Source: Stenotrophomonas rhizophila (GTDB taxonomy: Bacteria > Pseudomonadota > Gammaproteobacteria > Xanthomonadales > Xanthomonadaceae). From it: a DNA stretch of 64,000 nt. Numbering within the stretch: the stretch's first letter is position 1; every line of letters starts with the position of its first letter. The DNA lies in NCBI RefSeq assembly GCF_003751305.1, contig NZ_RJKV01000001.1, forward strand, positions 661,581 through 725,580, read 5' to 3'. A model generated the notes under the pieces. The model saw only the letters and a list, made by a program, of their open reading frames with translations, was not told the DNA's origin and searched no databases. This document shows, piece by piece, positions 55,762-64,000 of this stretch. A program made the translations under genes and the position numbers.

Positions 55762-58005
55762 TTACTCCACCGCCAGCCCTTCCACCTTCTGCCAGCCACG
55801 CGGCAGCAGATGGCCACGGGTCGCGCGGGTGCCCAGGTAGGTGTCCAGATCCTTGAACGACAGGTTCATCGTGCGCTGGCCGCTGCGGACCAGCAGCGTG
55901 TTGCCCGGCGCCACCGATACCACCGCGACCACGCGCTCGGTGGCGAGCTTGGCCTTGGGGATGTCGATGATCTTGTTGCCCTTGCCCTTGTCCAGTTCCG
56001 GCAGGTCGCTGGCGGCGATCGCCAGCAGGTTGCCCGAGCTGGTCACGGCCACGATGCGATCCGTCTCGGGATTGGCGACCACGGCCGGGGTCAGCACCTT
56101 GGAGCCGGAGGTCAGGTTGAGCATCGCCTTGCCGGCCTTGTTGCGGCCGGTGAGGTTCTCGAAGCGGGTCACGAAGCCATAGCCGTGCGTGGAGGCCAGC
56201 ACGAAGCGCGTGTTGTTCTCGCCGCTGGCCAGGGTCATGAAGGCGCTGCCCGGCGCCGGTGAGAAGCGACCGGTCAGCGGTTCACCGTTGCCACGGGCCG
56301 AGGGCAGGGTGTGGATCAGGGTCGAATACGCCCGGCCCTCGCTGTCCAGGAACGCCACCTGCTGCGTGCTGCGTGCGCGCACCGAACCGAGCAGCGCATC
56401 GCCATCACGGTAGGAGAGGGTGGACGGGTCCATGTCGTGGCCTTTGGCCGCACGGATCCAGCCCTTCTCCGAAAGCACCACCGTCATCGGCTCGCTCGGC
56501 ACCAGCTCGGTTTCATCGATGGCCTGCGCCGCGCCACGCTGCACCAGCGGCGAACGACGGTCATCGCCGAACTTCTTGGCATCGGCCACCAGCTCATCGC
56601 GGATCAGCTTCTTCAGCTTGGCCTTGCTCTCCAGGATGCCGACGATCTTGTCGCGTTCCTTGGCCAGCTCGTCCTGCTCACCGCGGATCTTCATCTCTTC
56701 CAGGCGGGCCAGCTGCTTCAGCTTGGTTTCCAGGATGTACTCGGCCTGTTCCTCGCTCAGCGCGAAGCGCGCGATCAGCGCCGGCTTGGCTTCGTCCTCG
56801 GTGCGGATGATGTGGATCACTTCATCCAGGTTGAGGAAGGCGATCAGCAAGCCATCCAACATGTGCAGGCGGCGCTCGACCTTCTGCAGGCGATGGTTGA
56901 GGCGGCGGGTCACGGTGGTGCTGCGGAACTGCAGCCACTCGCTGAGCAGGGTCTTGAGGTTCTTGACCTGCGGGCGGCCGTCCAGGCCGATCACATTGAG
57001 ATTGACCCGGTAGCTGCGCTCCAGATCGGTGGTGGCGAACAGGTGGCCCATCAGCTGCTCGGCGTCCACGCGGTTGGAGCGCGGTACCAGCACCACGCGC
57101 ACCGGGTTGGCGTGGTCGGACTCATCGCGGATGTCCTCCAGCCACGGCAGCTTCTTGGCGCGCATCTGCGCGGCGATCTGCTCGATCACCTTCGACGGCG
57201 ACACCTGGAACGGCAGCGCATTGACCACGATGTTGCCGTTCTCCTTCAGGAAGGTGGAACGCGCCCGCACGCTGCCGTAGCCGGTCTCGTACATGGTCCG
57301 CAGATCGGCGATCGGGGTGATGATCTCGGCGAAGCTCGGGTAGTCCGGGCCTTTCACGTGCTCGCACAGGTCGGTGACCGTCGCATCGGGATCGTCGAGC
57401 AGGTGCAGCAGGGCGCTGACGATCTCGTTGAGGTTGTGCGGCGGCACGTCGGTGGCCATGCCCACGGCGATGCCGGTGGTGCCGTTGAGCAACAGGTGCG
57501 GCAGGCGCGCCGGCATCCAGGTCGGCTCTTCCAGCGTGCCGTCGAAGTTGGGGGTCCAGTCGGTGGTGCCCTGGTTGATCTCGCCCAGCAGCACTTCGGC
57601 GATCGGGGTCAGCTTGGACTCGGTGTAACGCATCGCCGCGAACGACTTGGGATCATCGGTCGAGCCGAAGTTGCCCTGGCCTTCGATCAGCGGGTAGCGG
57701 TACGAGAACGGCTGGGCCATCAGCACCAGCGCTTCGTAGCAGGCGCTGTCGCCATGCGGGTGGTACTTGCCGATCACGTCGCCGACGGTACGCGCGGACT
57801 TCTTCGGCTTGGAGGACGCGTTCAGACCCAGCTCGCTCATCGCGTAGATGATGCGGCGCTGCACCGGCTTGAGGCCGTCGCCGAGGAACGGCAGTGCGCG
57901 GTCGAGCACCACGTACATCGAATAGTCCAGGTACGCCCGTTCGGCGTACTCGCGCAGGGGCAGCTGTTCAAAGCCGTGGAACGCGGGGCGGGCAAGATCG
58001 GTCAT
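55762..58005 (-). CDS. parC: DNA topoisomerase IV subunit A
   Basis: A 747-residue type II topoisomerase subunit that decatenates daughter chromosomes. Catalytic Tyr127 is in [10 protein letters not shown]. The quinolone-resistance region is [14 protein letters not shown] with Ser87 and Glu91, equivalent to E. coli Ser80 and Glu84, so it is wild type at both sites. The C-terminal beta-propeller follows from about residue 500. It has its own terminator; parE is not in the window. Confidence 0.96.
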   Translation of the reverse strand: MTDLARPAFHGFEQLPLREYAERAYLDYSMYVVLDRALPFLGDGLKPVQRRIIYAMSELGLNASSKPKKSARTVGDVIGKYHPHGDSACYEALVLMAQPFSYRYPLIEGQGNFGSTDDPKSFAAMRYTESKLTPIAEVLLGEINQGTTDWTPNFDGTLEEPTWMPARLPHLLLNGTTGIAVGMATDVPPHNLNEIVSALLHLLDDPDATVTDLCEHVKGPDYPSFAEIITPIADLRTMYETGYGSVRARSTFLKENGNIVVNALPFQVSPSKVIEQIAAQMRAKKLPWLEDIRDESDHANPVRVVLVPRSNRVDAEQLMGHLFATTDLERSYRVNLNVIGLDGRPQVKNLKTLLSEWLQFRSTTVTRRLNHRLQKVERRLHMLDGLLIAFLNLDEVIHIIRTEDEAKPALIARFALSEEQAEYILETKLKQLARLEEMKIRGEQDELAKERDKIVGILESKAKLKKLIRDELVADAKKFGDDRRSPLVQRGAAQAIDETELVPSEPMTVVLSEKGWIRAAKGHDMDPSTLSYRDGDALLGSVRARSTQQVAFLDSEGRAYSTLIHTLPSARGNGEPLTGRFSPAPGSAFMTLASGENNTRFVLASTHGYGFVTRFENLTGRNKAGKAMLNLTSGSKVLTPAVVANPETDRIVAVTSSGNLLAIAASDLPELDKGKGNKIIDIPKAKLATERVVAVVSVAPGNTLLVRSGQRTMNLSFKDLDTYLGTRATRGHLLPRGWQKVEGLAVE

Positions 58006-58063
58006 GCGGGATTGTTACCTGTGGCAAGGGACGGCGACGGCTGTCGCCCTCGCAGGCGGATGA

Positions 58064-58942
58064 TTATCCGGATGCGGCCGGGGATGCCAAGCCGCGTGAT
58101 GGGTTCAGGGGGTGTCCGCTGCGCGCCAGATAGCGCCCGGGCGGGCTGCCGAAGTGGCGGCGGAACACGGTGACGAAGGCGCTGGGGCTGCTGAACCCCA
58201 GTTCGTGCGCGATATCGGACACGCTCTGGCCATCGGACAGCCGGCGCAGCCCCTCGGCCAGCCGGGCCTGCTGGCGCCACTGCGCGAAGCTGAGCGTGGT
58301 TTCATCGCGGAAGTGCCGGGTCAGTGTACGCGGCGACAGCCCGGCCCACCGGGCCCATTGCTCCAGGCTGCGGCCGTCGGCCGGGTCGGCGATCAGCTGC
58401 GAGGCGATCCGCAGCAGGCGCCGGTCCTGTGGCATCGGCAGGTGCATGCGCTGGCGCGGCGCATTGCGGATCTCGTCCAGCAGGACCTCGATCATGTGCT
58501 GCTGGCGCAGGCTCGGCTCGGCCGCGGGCACCCACGCGGTGACGCGCAGCGCGAGCGCCTGCAGGAGATCGGAAATGGCCAGCACGCAGGGTTCGTCGGG
58601 CAGACCACAGGCCATCGGCGCGCTCACGATCACGCCCCAGCCACGCAGCGGCCCGCAGATATCCACCGTATGCGGCTCGCCCGGTGGCATCCAGCCGGCA
58701 CAGCCCGGTGGCAGTGACCAGGTGCCGTGGCGGGTGCGGGTGGTCAGCAGCCCGGCCTCCACGCAGATCAGCTGGGCGCGCCGGTGCTGGTGCCAGTCGA
58801 TCTCGCGTTCCAGCCCCTTGGGGCTCTCGATGCGGAAGCCCAGCACGCCCAGCCCGTCATCCCGCTCGAACCAGTCCAGGACCTGGTTGCGGATCATCTG
58901 GGTGGCGTCGGTCTCCCGTGCTGGCCTGAAAGTGTTATCCAT
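58064..58942 (-). CDS. AraC-family transcriptional regulator
   Basis: A 292-residue regulator. The N-terminal cupin-like sensor has RIESPKGLEREIDWHQHRRAQLI in two parts. The C-terminal double helix-turn-helix starts around residue 195 and includes LSPRTLTRHFRDET and SVSDIAHELGFSSPSAFVTVFRRHFG (the second helix-turn-helix). The ATG at 58942 is preceded directly by TACAAT on the minus strand (58950-58955), suggesting leaderless mRNA. It is divergent from emrR, so it may respond to a related signal. Confidence 0.88.
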   Translation of the reverse strand: MDNTFRPARETDATQMIRNQVLDWFERDDGLGVLGFRIESPKGLEREIDWHQHRRAQLICVEAGLLTTRTRHGTWSLPPGCAGWMPPGEPHTVDICGPLRGWGVIVSAPMACGLPDEPCVLAISDLLQALALRVTAWVPAAEPSLRQQHMIEVLLDEIRNAPRQRMHLPMPQDRRLLRIASQLIADPADGRSLEQWARWAGLSPRTLTRHFRDETTLSFAQWRQQARLAEGLRRLSDGQSVSDIAHELGFSSPSAFVTVFRRHFGSPPGRYLARSGHPLNPSRGLASPAASG

Positions 58943-58949
58943 TGTCCAA

Positions 58950-58955
58950 ATTGTA
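58950..58955 (-). promoter_or_regulatory. AraC gene -10 box
   Basis: TACAAT on the minus strand lies with its last base eight bases before the A of the AraC ATG. No ribosome site or good -35 is seen. A leaderless transcript is suggested. Confidence 0.35.
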
Positions 58956-59036
58956 ATACCCGGCCAGTGGCGGGCGCCATTAAGGTAGCGGCGTGCCCAT
59001 TGTTCTGATTGCTGCAACACAGCATTTGGTTCCAGA

Positions 59037-59065
59037 TTGAATATTTCTATTGAGAAATATATTTT
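59037..59065 (+). promoter_or_regulatory. emrR promoter with embedded operator
   Basis: -35 TTGAAT (59037-59042) and -10 TATTTT (59060-59065) are 17 bases apart. The spacer holds the perfect palindrome ATATTTCT-ATTG-AGAAATAT (59041-59060). This is the typical size and place for a MarR-family dimer site. Binding there would block RNA polymerase. Confidence 0.65.
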
Positions 59066-59085
59066 TTGGAAGAGAATGCTCACCC

Positions 59086-59529
59086 ATGATCTGCCCTGAT
59101 GCCCATCCCCCCAGCTTTGGACTCCTGCTGCGCCAAGTGCGCGATGGCCTGGTCCGTCAGCTAGACACGTCGATGGCCGAGGAAAACCTCGGTATTGGCT
59201 TCACCCACTATCTCGGCCTGAAGGTCCTTGCGGCGCGTGCCCCGTGCACCGCCAACGAGTTGGCCCAGGCCCTGGACCAGGTGCCCAGCGCGGTCACTCG
59301 CCTGCTGGACAAGCTGGAAGCCCTGGACTGCGTGCGGCGCGAGCCGCATGCCCAGGACCGGCGGGCGCTGCAGATCGTGCTGACCGAGCCGGGCCGCCAG
59401 TTGTGGGCCCGCCTCAAGCAGCGGGGCGACCAGACCATCGACGACGCCATGCGTGATCTGTCTGCGGACGAACGCGCGCAGCTGCTTTCCCTCATGACCC
59501 GTGTACGCGACTCACTGGTAACGCCATGA
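59086..59529 (+). CDS. emrR: MarR-family repressor of the efflux operon
   Basis: A 147-residue MarR-type winged-helix repressor. Family parts include CTANELAQALDQVPSAVTRLLDKLE and the wing RREPHAQDRRALQIVLTEPG. The ATG at 59086 gives the shorter form; the frame opens 12 codons upstream. MarR proteins release DNA when they bind phenolic or hydrophobic compounds. The stop overlaps emrC (ATGA). It is predicted to repress itself and the three efflux genes by binding the upstream palindrome. The emrR-emrC-emrA-emrB order is known from S. maltophilia. Confidence 0.88.
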   Translation: MICPDAHPPSFGLLLRQVRDGLVRQLDTSMAEENLGIGFTHYLGLKVLAARAPCTANELAQALDQVPSAVTRLLDKLEALDCVRREPHAQDRRALQIVLTEPGRQLWARLKQRGDQTIDDAMRDLSADERAQLLSLMTRVRDSLVTP

Positions 59530-61019
59530 CTTCCATGTTTGAACGTTCTTATTCACTGCGCCCGCTGCGGCCGGTGCTGGTCTCCGCGCTGGCGCTTGCG
59601 CTGGCCGCGTGTGCCAGCAGCCGCGGCCTGGAGCCGCAGGGCCGCCTGCTCGATGCCGACAGCCTGCAGACCCAGCGCACCCTGGCCGGCAACGGCCTGA
59701 GCCAGCCCGGCTGGCCGGCCTCGGACTGGTGGCGCGCGCTGGGCGATCCCCAGCTGGACGCGCTGATCGCCGAAGGCCTGCAGCGCAATCCCGGGCTGGA
59801 CGCGGCCGATGCACGCCTGCGCCAGGCGCGTGCCCAGATCGGCACCGCCCGCGCCGACCGCCTGCCCAGCGTCGCCGCCTCCGGTGGCTACACCGGCGTA
59901 CGCCTGCCCGAATCAATGGTCGGCGACGAACTCGGCGGCAGCTACGCCGGCAGCGGCCAGGCCTACCTGAGCTTCAGCTACGGCATCGACCTGTGGGGCG
60001 GCAAGCGCGCCGCCTGGGAAGCGGCCGTGGACAGCGGTCATGCCGCCGAAGTGGACGCCCAGGCCGCACGCCTGAATCTCTCGGCCGCCATCGCCGAGGC
60101 GTATGCGCAGCTGGGTTACGCGTGGACGCTGCATGACGTGGCCAGCGAAGAACTGGCCCGCTCGCAGAAGACGCTGGACCTGACCCGTCAGCGGCGTGCC
60201 GCCGGCATCGACAGCGACCTGCAGACCCGCCAGGCCGAAGCCCGTATTCCGGCCGCGCAGCAGCAACAGCAGGCCGCGCAGCAGCAGATCGACGAAGCCC
60301 GCACCGCGCTCGCCGCGCTGGTCGGGCAGGGCCCGGACCGGGGCCTGCAGATCGCGCGCCCGCAGGTGTTGAACCCGCTGGCCCTGCAGCTACCCGGCGT
60401 CCTGCCGAGCGAACTGCTGGGCCGCCGCCCGGACATCGTCGCCGCGCGCTGGCGCGTGGAAGCGGCCAGCCGTGACATCCACGCCGCCAAGGCCGCGTTC
60501 TACCCCAGTCTCAACCTGACCGCCCTCGGCGGCGTGGTCTCCAGTGAAGTGGACCAGCTGCTCAAGAGTGGTTCGACGTTCGCTTTCCTCGGCCCGGCAC
60601 TGAGCCTGCCGATCTTCGACGGTGGCCGCCTGCGCGCCAATCTGGGCAAGACCGACGCGCAGTACGACCTGGCCGTGGCCGACTACAACCAGTCCGTGCT
60701 CAACGCGCTGCGCGATGTCGCCGACCAGGTCAATGCGGTGCGCTCGCTGGCCGACCAGGCCAGTGCCCAGGCCCAGGCCGTCAGCACCGCGCGGGCCGCC
60801 CATGATCTGGCCGAGCAGCGCTACCGCGCCGGCATCGGCAGCTACCTGGATGTGCTCAGCGTCGAAGAGCAGTTGCTGGTCTCCCAGCAGCGGCTGGCCA
60901 GTCTGCAGTCGCGTCAGATCCTTGTTTCGGTCCGCCTGAGCCAGGCGTTGGGCGGTGGCTTCACCCCGACCAGCGATGCCGCCACGGTCGCCGCCACCCC
61001 TGAATCCTCGCATTCCTGA
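59526..61019 (+). CDS. emrC: Outer membrane efflux lipoprotein (TolC/OprM-type)
   Basis: A 497-residue outer membrane channel of the NodT/OprM kind. The signal peptide ends with lipobox LAAC (Cys28), so it is lipid anchored. Two repeats of a coiled-coil and beta-strand unit follow, with LPSVAASGGYTG in the first and SLNLTALGGV in the second. The structure is a trimeric duct across the outer membrane. It overlaps emrR and precedes emrA, forming a tripartite pump. Confidence 0.9.
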   Translation: MTSMFERSYSLRPLRPVLVSALALALAACASSRGLEPQGRLLDADSLQTQRTLAGNGLSQPGWPASDWWRALGDPQLDALIAEGLQRNPGLDAADARLRQARAQIGTARADRLPSVAASGGYTGVRLPESMVGDELGGSYAGSGQAYLSFSYGIDLWGGKRAAWEAAVDSGHAAEVDAQAARLNLSAAIAEAYAQLGYAWTLHDVASEELARSQKTLDLTRQRRAAGIDSDLQTRQAEARIPAAQQQQQAAQQQIDEARTALAALVGQGPDRGLQIARPQVLNPLALQLPGVLPSELLGRRPDIVAARWRVEAASRDIHAAKAAFYPSLNLTALGGVVSSEVDQLLKSGSTFAFLGPALSLPIFDGGRLRANLGKTDAQYDLAVADYNQSVLNALRDVADQVNAVRSLADQASAQAQAVSTARAAHDLAEQRYRAGIGSYLDVLSVEEQLLVSQQRLASLQSRQILVSVRLSQALGGGFTPTSDAATVAATPESSHS

Positions 61020-61030
61020 GAGTCATCCCC

Positions 61031-62212
61031 ATGAGTCAGACCTCCGCCCCCGCTGCCGAGAAGGCAGCTCCCTCCCGTCGTGGCAAGCTGCTGCGCGGCC
61101 TGCTGGTCATCGTGGTGCTGCTGCTGGCCGCGCTGGCCCTGTGGTACTTCATGTTCGGCCGCTGGTTCGAAGAAACCGACGATGCGTACGTGCAGGGCAA
61201 CCAGGTCCAGATCACCCCGCTGATCAGCGGCACCGTGGTCGGGATCAACGCCGATGACGGCATGCGCGTCGAGCGCGGCCAGTTGCTGGTCCAGCTGGAC
61301 CCGGCCGACACCGAAGTGGCCCTGCAGCAGGCCGAAGCCAACCTCGCCAAGACGGTCCGCCAGGTGCGCGGTCTGTACCGCAGCGTGGAAGGTGCCCAGG
61401 CCGAATTGAACGCGCGCCAGGTCACCCTCAAGCGCGTGCGCGAGGACTTCAACCGCCGTAAGGATCTGGCCAGCAGCGGTGCGATCTCCAACGAAGAGCT
61501 GGCGCATGCCCGCACCGAACTGGCGGCTGCCGAAGCCGCCGTGGCCGGTTCGCGCGAGACCTTCGAGCAGAGCAACGCGCTGGTCGATGACACCGTGATC
61601 GCCACCCAGCCGGACGTGCAGGCCGCTGCCGCGCAGCTGCGCCAGGCCTACCTCAACAATGCCCGCGCCGGCATCGTCGCGCCGGTCACCGGTTACGTGG
61701 CGCGTCGTTCGGTGCAGGTCGGCCAGCGCGTGCAGCCGGGCAATGCCCTGATGGCCGTGGTGCCGACCGAGCAGATGTGGGTGGAAGCCAACTTCAAGGA
61801 AACCCAGCTGCGCCACATGCGTCTGGGCCAGGAAGTGGAGCTGCGTTCGGACCTGTACGGTGGCGATGTGACCTACAAGGGCCGCATCGACAGCCTCGGC
61901 CTGGGCACCGGTTCGGCGTTCTCGCTGCTGCCGGCGCAGAACGCCAGCGGCAACTGGATCAAGATCGTGCAGCGCGTGCCGGTGCGTATCGCCATCGATG
62001 CCAAGCAGCTGGCCGAGCATCCGCTGCGCATCGGTCTGTCGATCAAGGCCGAAGTGAGCCTGCGTGACCAGAAGGGCACCGTGCTGCCGACCGACATCGC
62101 CAAGGGCCAGGTGTTCGATACCGACGTCTATGCCAAGCAGTTGCACAGCGCTGACGATGTGATCCACCAGATCATCCAGCGCAACCTGCCGCAGCAGGGC
62201 AAGGCGAGCTGA
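61031..62212 (+). CDS. emrA: HlyD-family membrane fusion protein
   Basis: A 393-residue adaptor of the tripartite pump. One membrane helix at about 18-40 anchors it. The lipoyl halves (TDDAYVQGNQVQITPLISGTV and the GIVAPVTGYVARRSVQVGQRV part, split by the coiled-coil hairpin at about 95-200) are clear. The ATG follows emrC by 11 bases. It links emrB and emrC. Confidence 0.92.
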   Translation: MSQTSAPAAEKAAPSRRGKLLRGLLVIVVLLLAALALWYFMFGRWFEETDDAYVQGNQVQITPLISGTVVGINADDGMRVERGQLLVQLDPADTEVALQQAEANLAKTVRQVRGLYRSVEGAQAELNARQVTLKRVREDFNRRKDLASSGAISNEELAHARTELAAAEAAVAGSRETFEQSNALVDDTVIATQPDVQAAAAQLRQAYLNNARAGIVAPVTGYVARRSVQVGQRVQPGNALMAVVPTEQMWVEANFKETQLRHMRLGQEVELRSDLYGGDVTYKGRIDSLGLGTGSAFSLLPAQNASGNWIKIVQRVPVRIAIDAKQLAEHPLRIGLSIKAEVSLRDQKGTVLPTDIAKGQVFDTDVYAKQLHSADDVIHQIIQRNLPQQGKAS

Positions 62213-62219
62213 GGCCCTC

Positions 62220-63791
62220 ATGTCCGCACAAGCTCCCGCCGCACCGGGCGCCCCCGCGGCCCCGGGCACGGCCTTCCGGCCGGCCAACGTCGCCCTGTGC
62301 ACCGCAGGCCTGGCGATGGCCTCGTTCATGCAGGTCCTGGACACCACCATCGCCAACGTCTCGTTGCCGACCATCGCCGGTAATCTCGGCGCCAGTTCGC
62401 AGCAGGCCACCTGGGTCATCACCTCGTTCGCGGTCAGCACCGCGATCGCGCTGCCACTGACCGGCTACCTCAGCCGCCGCTTCGGCGAGACCAAGCTGTT
62501 CGTGTGGGCCACGTTGGCCTTCACATTGGCCTCGCTGCTGTGCGGCCTGGCCCAGAGCATGGGCATGCTGGTCGTCTCACGTGCGATCCAGGGTTTCGTC
62601 GCCGGCCCGATGTACCCGATCACGCAGAGCCTGCTGGTCTCGCTCTATCCGCGTGAGAAACGCGGGCAGGCGCTGGCGTTGCTGGCCATGATCACCGTGG
62701 TCGCGCCGATCGCCGGCCCGATCCTCGGTGGCTGGATCACCGACAACTACAGTTGGGAATGGATCTTCCTGATCAACGTGCCACTGGGCATCTTCGCCGC
62801 GCTGGTGGTGGGCAACCAGCTCAAGGGGCGCCCGGAACAGATCGAAAAGCCGAAGATGGATTACGTCGGCCTGATCACTCTGGTGATCGGCGTGGGCGCG
62901 CTGCAGCTGGTGCTCGATCTGGGCAACGACGAAGACTGGTTCAGTTCGACCAAGATCGTCGTGCTGGCCTGTGTGTCCGTGGTGGCGCTGGCGGTGTTCC
63001 TGATCTGGGAACTGACCGACAAGGATCCCATCGTCGATCTGCGCCTGTTCCGGCACCGCAACTTCCGCGCCGGGACGCTGGCGATGGTGGTGGCCTACGC
63101 GGCGTTCTTCAGCGTGGCGCTGCTGATTCCGCAATGGCTGCAGCGTGACATGGGCTACACCGCGATCTGGGCCGGTCTGGCGACCGCACCGATCGGTGTG
63201 TTGCCGGTGATCATGACGCCGTTCGTGGGCAAGTACGCCTCGCGGTTCGACATGCGCATGCTGGCCACGATCGCCTTCATCTTCCTGTCCTTCACCAGCT
63301 TCCTGCGCTCGGGCTTCAACCTGCAGGTGGACTTCGGCCATGTGGCCGGCATCCAGCTGATCATGGGTATCGGTGTGGCGTTGTTCTTCATGCCGGTGCT
63401 GCAGATCCTGCTGTCGGATCTGGACGGTCGCGAGATCGCCGCGGGCTCCGGCCTGGCCACCTTCCTGCGCACGCTGGGCGGCAGCTTCGCCGCCTCGCTG
63501 ACCACGTGGTTGTGGGCACGCCGTACCCAGGAACACCACGCGCATCTGACCGAACACATTTCCGGTTACACCCCGGGCATGCAGGACCAGGTGACCGCGA
63601 TGGGGCAGGGCGACCTGCAACATGGTGCGGCGGCGCTCAACAACATGATCAATCACCAGGCCTCGCAGATGGGCTTCAACGACATCTTCTTCCTGCTGGG
63701 CTGGATCTTCCTGGCCATCATCGCCTTCCTGTGGCTGGCCAAGCCACCGTTTGGTGCAGGGGCGGGCGCTGCCTCGGCCGGTGGGCATTGA
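62220..63791 (+). CDS. emrB: MFS efflux transporter, DHA2 (14 helices)
   Basis: A 523-residue drug:proton antiporter. It has about 14 membrane helices. Motifs: MQVLDTTIANVSLP at helix 1, motif A SRRFGETKLF, and motif C GPILGGWITDNYSWEWIFLINVP. Orthologous systems export hydrophobic compounds and some antibiotics. GAGG lies before the ATG at 62220, eight bases after the emrA stop. Its gene ends at a strong terminator. Confidence 0.93.
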   Translation: MSAQAPAAPGAPAAPGTAFRPANVALCTAGLAMASFMQVLDTTIANVSLPTIAGNLGASSQQATWVITSFAVSTAIALPLTGYLSRRFGETKLFVWATLAFTLASLLCGLAQSMGMLVVSRAIQGFVAGPMYPITQSLLVSLYPREKRGQALALLAMITVVAPIAGPILGGWITDNYSWEWIFLINVPLGIFAALVVGNQLKGRPEQIEKPKMDYVGLITLVIGVGALQLVLDLGNDEDWFSSTKIVVLACVSVVALAVFLIWELTDKDPIVDLRLFRHRNFRAGTLAMVVAYAAFFSVALLIPQWLQRDMGYTAIWAGLATAPIGVLPVIMTPFVGKYASRFDMRMLATIAFIFLSFTSFLRSGFNLQVDFGHVAGIQLIMGIGVALFFMPVLQILLSDLDGREIAAGSGLATFLRTLGGSFAASLTTWLWARRTQEHHAHLTEHISGYTPGMQDQVTAMGQGDLQHGAAALNNMINHQASQMGFNDIFFLLGWIFLAIIAFLWLAKPPFGAGAGAASAGGH

Positions 63792-63814
63792 AATGCTTGC
63801 GGTGAGCTGAAACG

Positions 63815-63846
63815 AAAAAACCCCGCTGAAAGGCGGGGTTTTTTTT
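63815..63846 (+). terminator. emr operon terminator
   Basis: CCCCGC-TGAAAG-GCGGGG with six A before and eight T after. It is a strong intrinsic terminator for the emrRCAB-type operon. Confidence 0.92.
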
Positions 63847-63860
63847 CGATGCCCGGAAAC

Positions 63861-63884
63861 GAAAAAACCCGCTTGCGCGGGTTT
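63861..63884 (-). terminator. tRNA-Leu terminator
   Basis: AAACCCGC-TTGC-GCGGGTTT forms an 8-bp stem; on the minus strand it ends in TTTTTTCG. It lies 17 bases past the tRNA-Leu gene. Confidence 0.8.
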
Positions 63885-63901
63885 GATCATTTTCTGAGTC
63901 A

Positions 63902-63988
63902 TGGTGCCCAGGAGAGGACTCGAACCTCCACGAAGTTGCCCCCGCTAGCACCTGAAGCTAGTGCGTCTACCAATTCCGCCACCTGGGC
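63902..63988 (-). tRNA. tRNA-Leu (anticodon CAG)
   Basis: An 87-nt class II tRNA with encoded CCA. The acceptor stem is GCCCAGG/CCTGGGC. The D arm has GGCGGAATTGGTAGAC, and the anticodon loop TTCAGGT has CAG at 63952-63954. A variable arm follows, then the T arm with GGTTCGAGTCC. It decodes CTG, the main Leu codon of GC-rich genomes. Confidence 0.96.
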
Positions 63989-64000
63989 GACTCAGGAGGA

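Noticed and set aside
55762..58005. Quinolone-resistance change in ParC
   Set aside because: Ser87 and Glu91 (E. coli Ser80 and Glu84) are both wild type.

Overview
The window looks like chromosomal DNA from a Stenotrophomonas-type gammaproteobacterium (family Xanthomonadaceae/Lysobacteraceae). The base composition is GC-rich. Short palindromes of the Stenotrophomonas GTAG (SMAG) class lie between genes, and an emrR-emrC-emrA-emrB type efflux operon and xanthomonad-style housekeeping clusters are present. There is no phage, insertion sequence, integron or CRISPR array. Almost all of the window is core genome.

Layout. 1-9.9 kb: the 3' part of an ABC exporter, a DUF885 lipoprotein, a GFA-domain protein overlapping a DUF4349 lipoprotein, a divergent LysR/EamA pair, a cyclophilin, and a PadR regulator coupled to a sensor-like membrane protein. 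10-12.6 kb: an intracellular PHB depolymerase, a methyltransferase and a HemJ-like membrane protein. 12.6-35.1 kb: one long minus-strand envelope, replication and translation block. In transcription order it reads rpsB-tsf, a HDOD-GGDEF gene, pyrH, frr, uppS-cdsA-dxr-rseP-bamA, lpxD-fabZ-lpxA-lpxB-rnhB, dnaE, a lipoprotein gene and accA. Many of its stop and start codons overlap. 35.3-41.1 kb: a minus-strand Csu/archaic-type chaperone-usher pilus locus with two chaperones and a very small extra subunit. 41.3-47.3 kb: plus-strand map, then glnD-dapD-(ArsC/Spx-like)-dapE. 47.4-55.6 kb: a pentapeptide-repeat protein, a Sel1-repeat lipoprotein, asnB, a CPA2 antiporter, a penicillin-acylase family hydrolase and a bacterioferritin. 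55.7-64 kb: parC, a divergent AraC regulator, the emrRCAB-type operon and tRNA-Leu(CAG).

Most notable signal. asnB, encoding asparagine synthetase, is preceded by a 32-codon reading frame with five Asn codons within eleven codons. A perfect intrinsic terminator follows. The terminator's 3' arm is duplicated inside the small reading frame, exactly where an antiterminator strand would sit. This is the architecture of ribosome-mediated transcription attenuation, here apparently responding to asparagine. Secondary points of interest are a bacterioferritin with Thr at the usual haem-ligand Met52, a DapD with an about 83-residue Lys/Ala-rich N-terminal tail, two related long palindromic elements with a conserved core but different arms, and a compact palindrome in the emrR promoter.

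Start codons were chosen from Shine-Dalgarno sequences, signal peptides and family lengths. Functional names come from recognised motifs and gene order only; no database search was possible.
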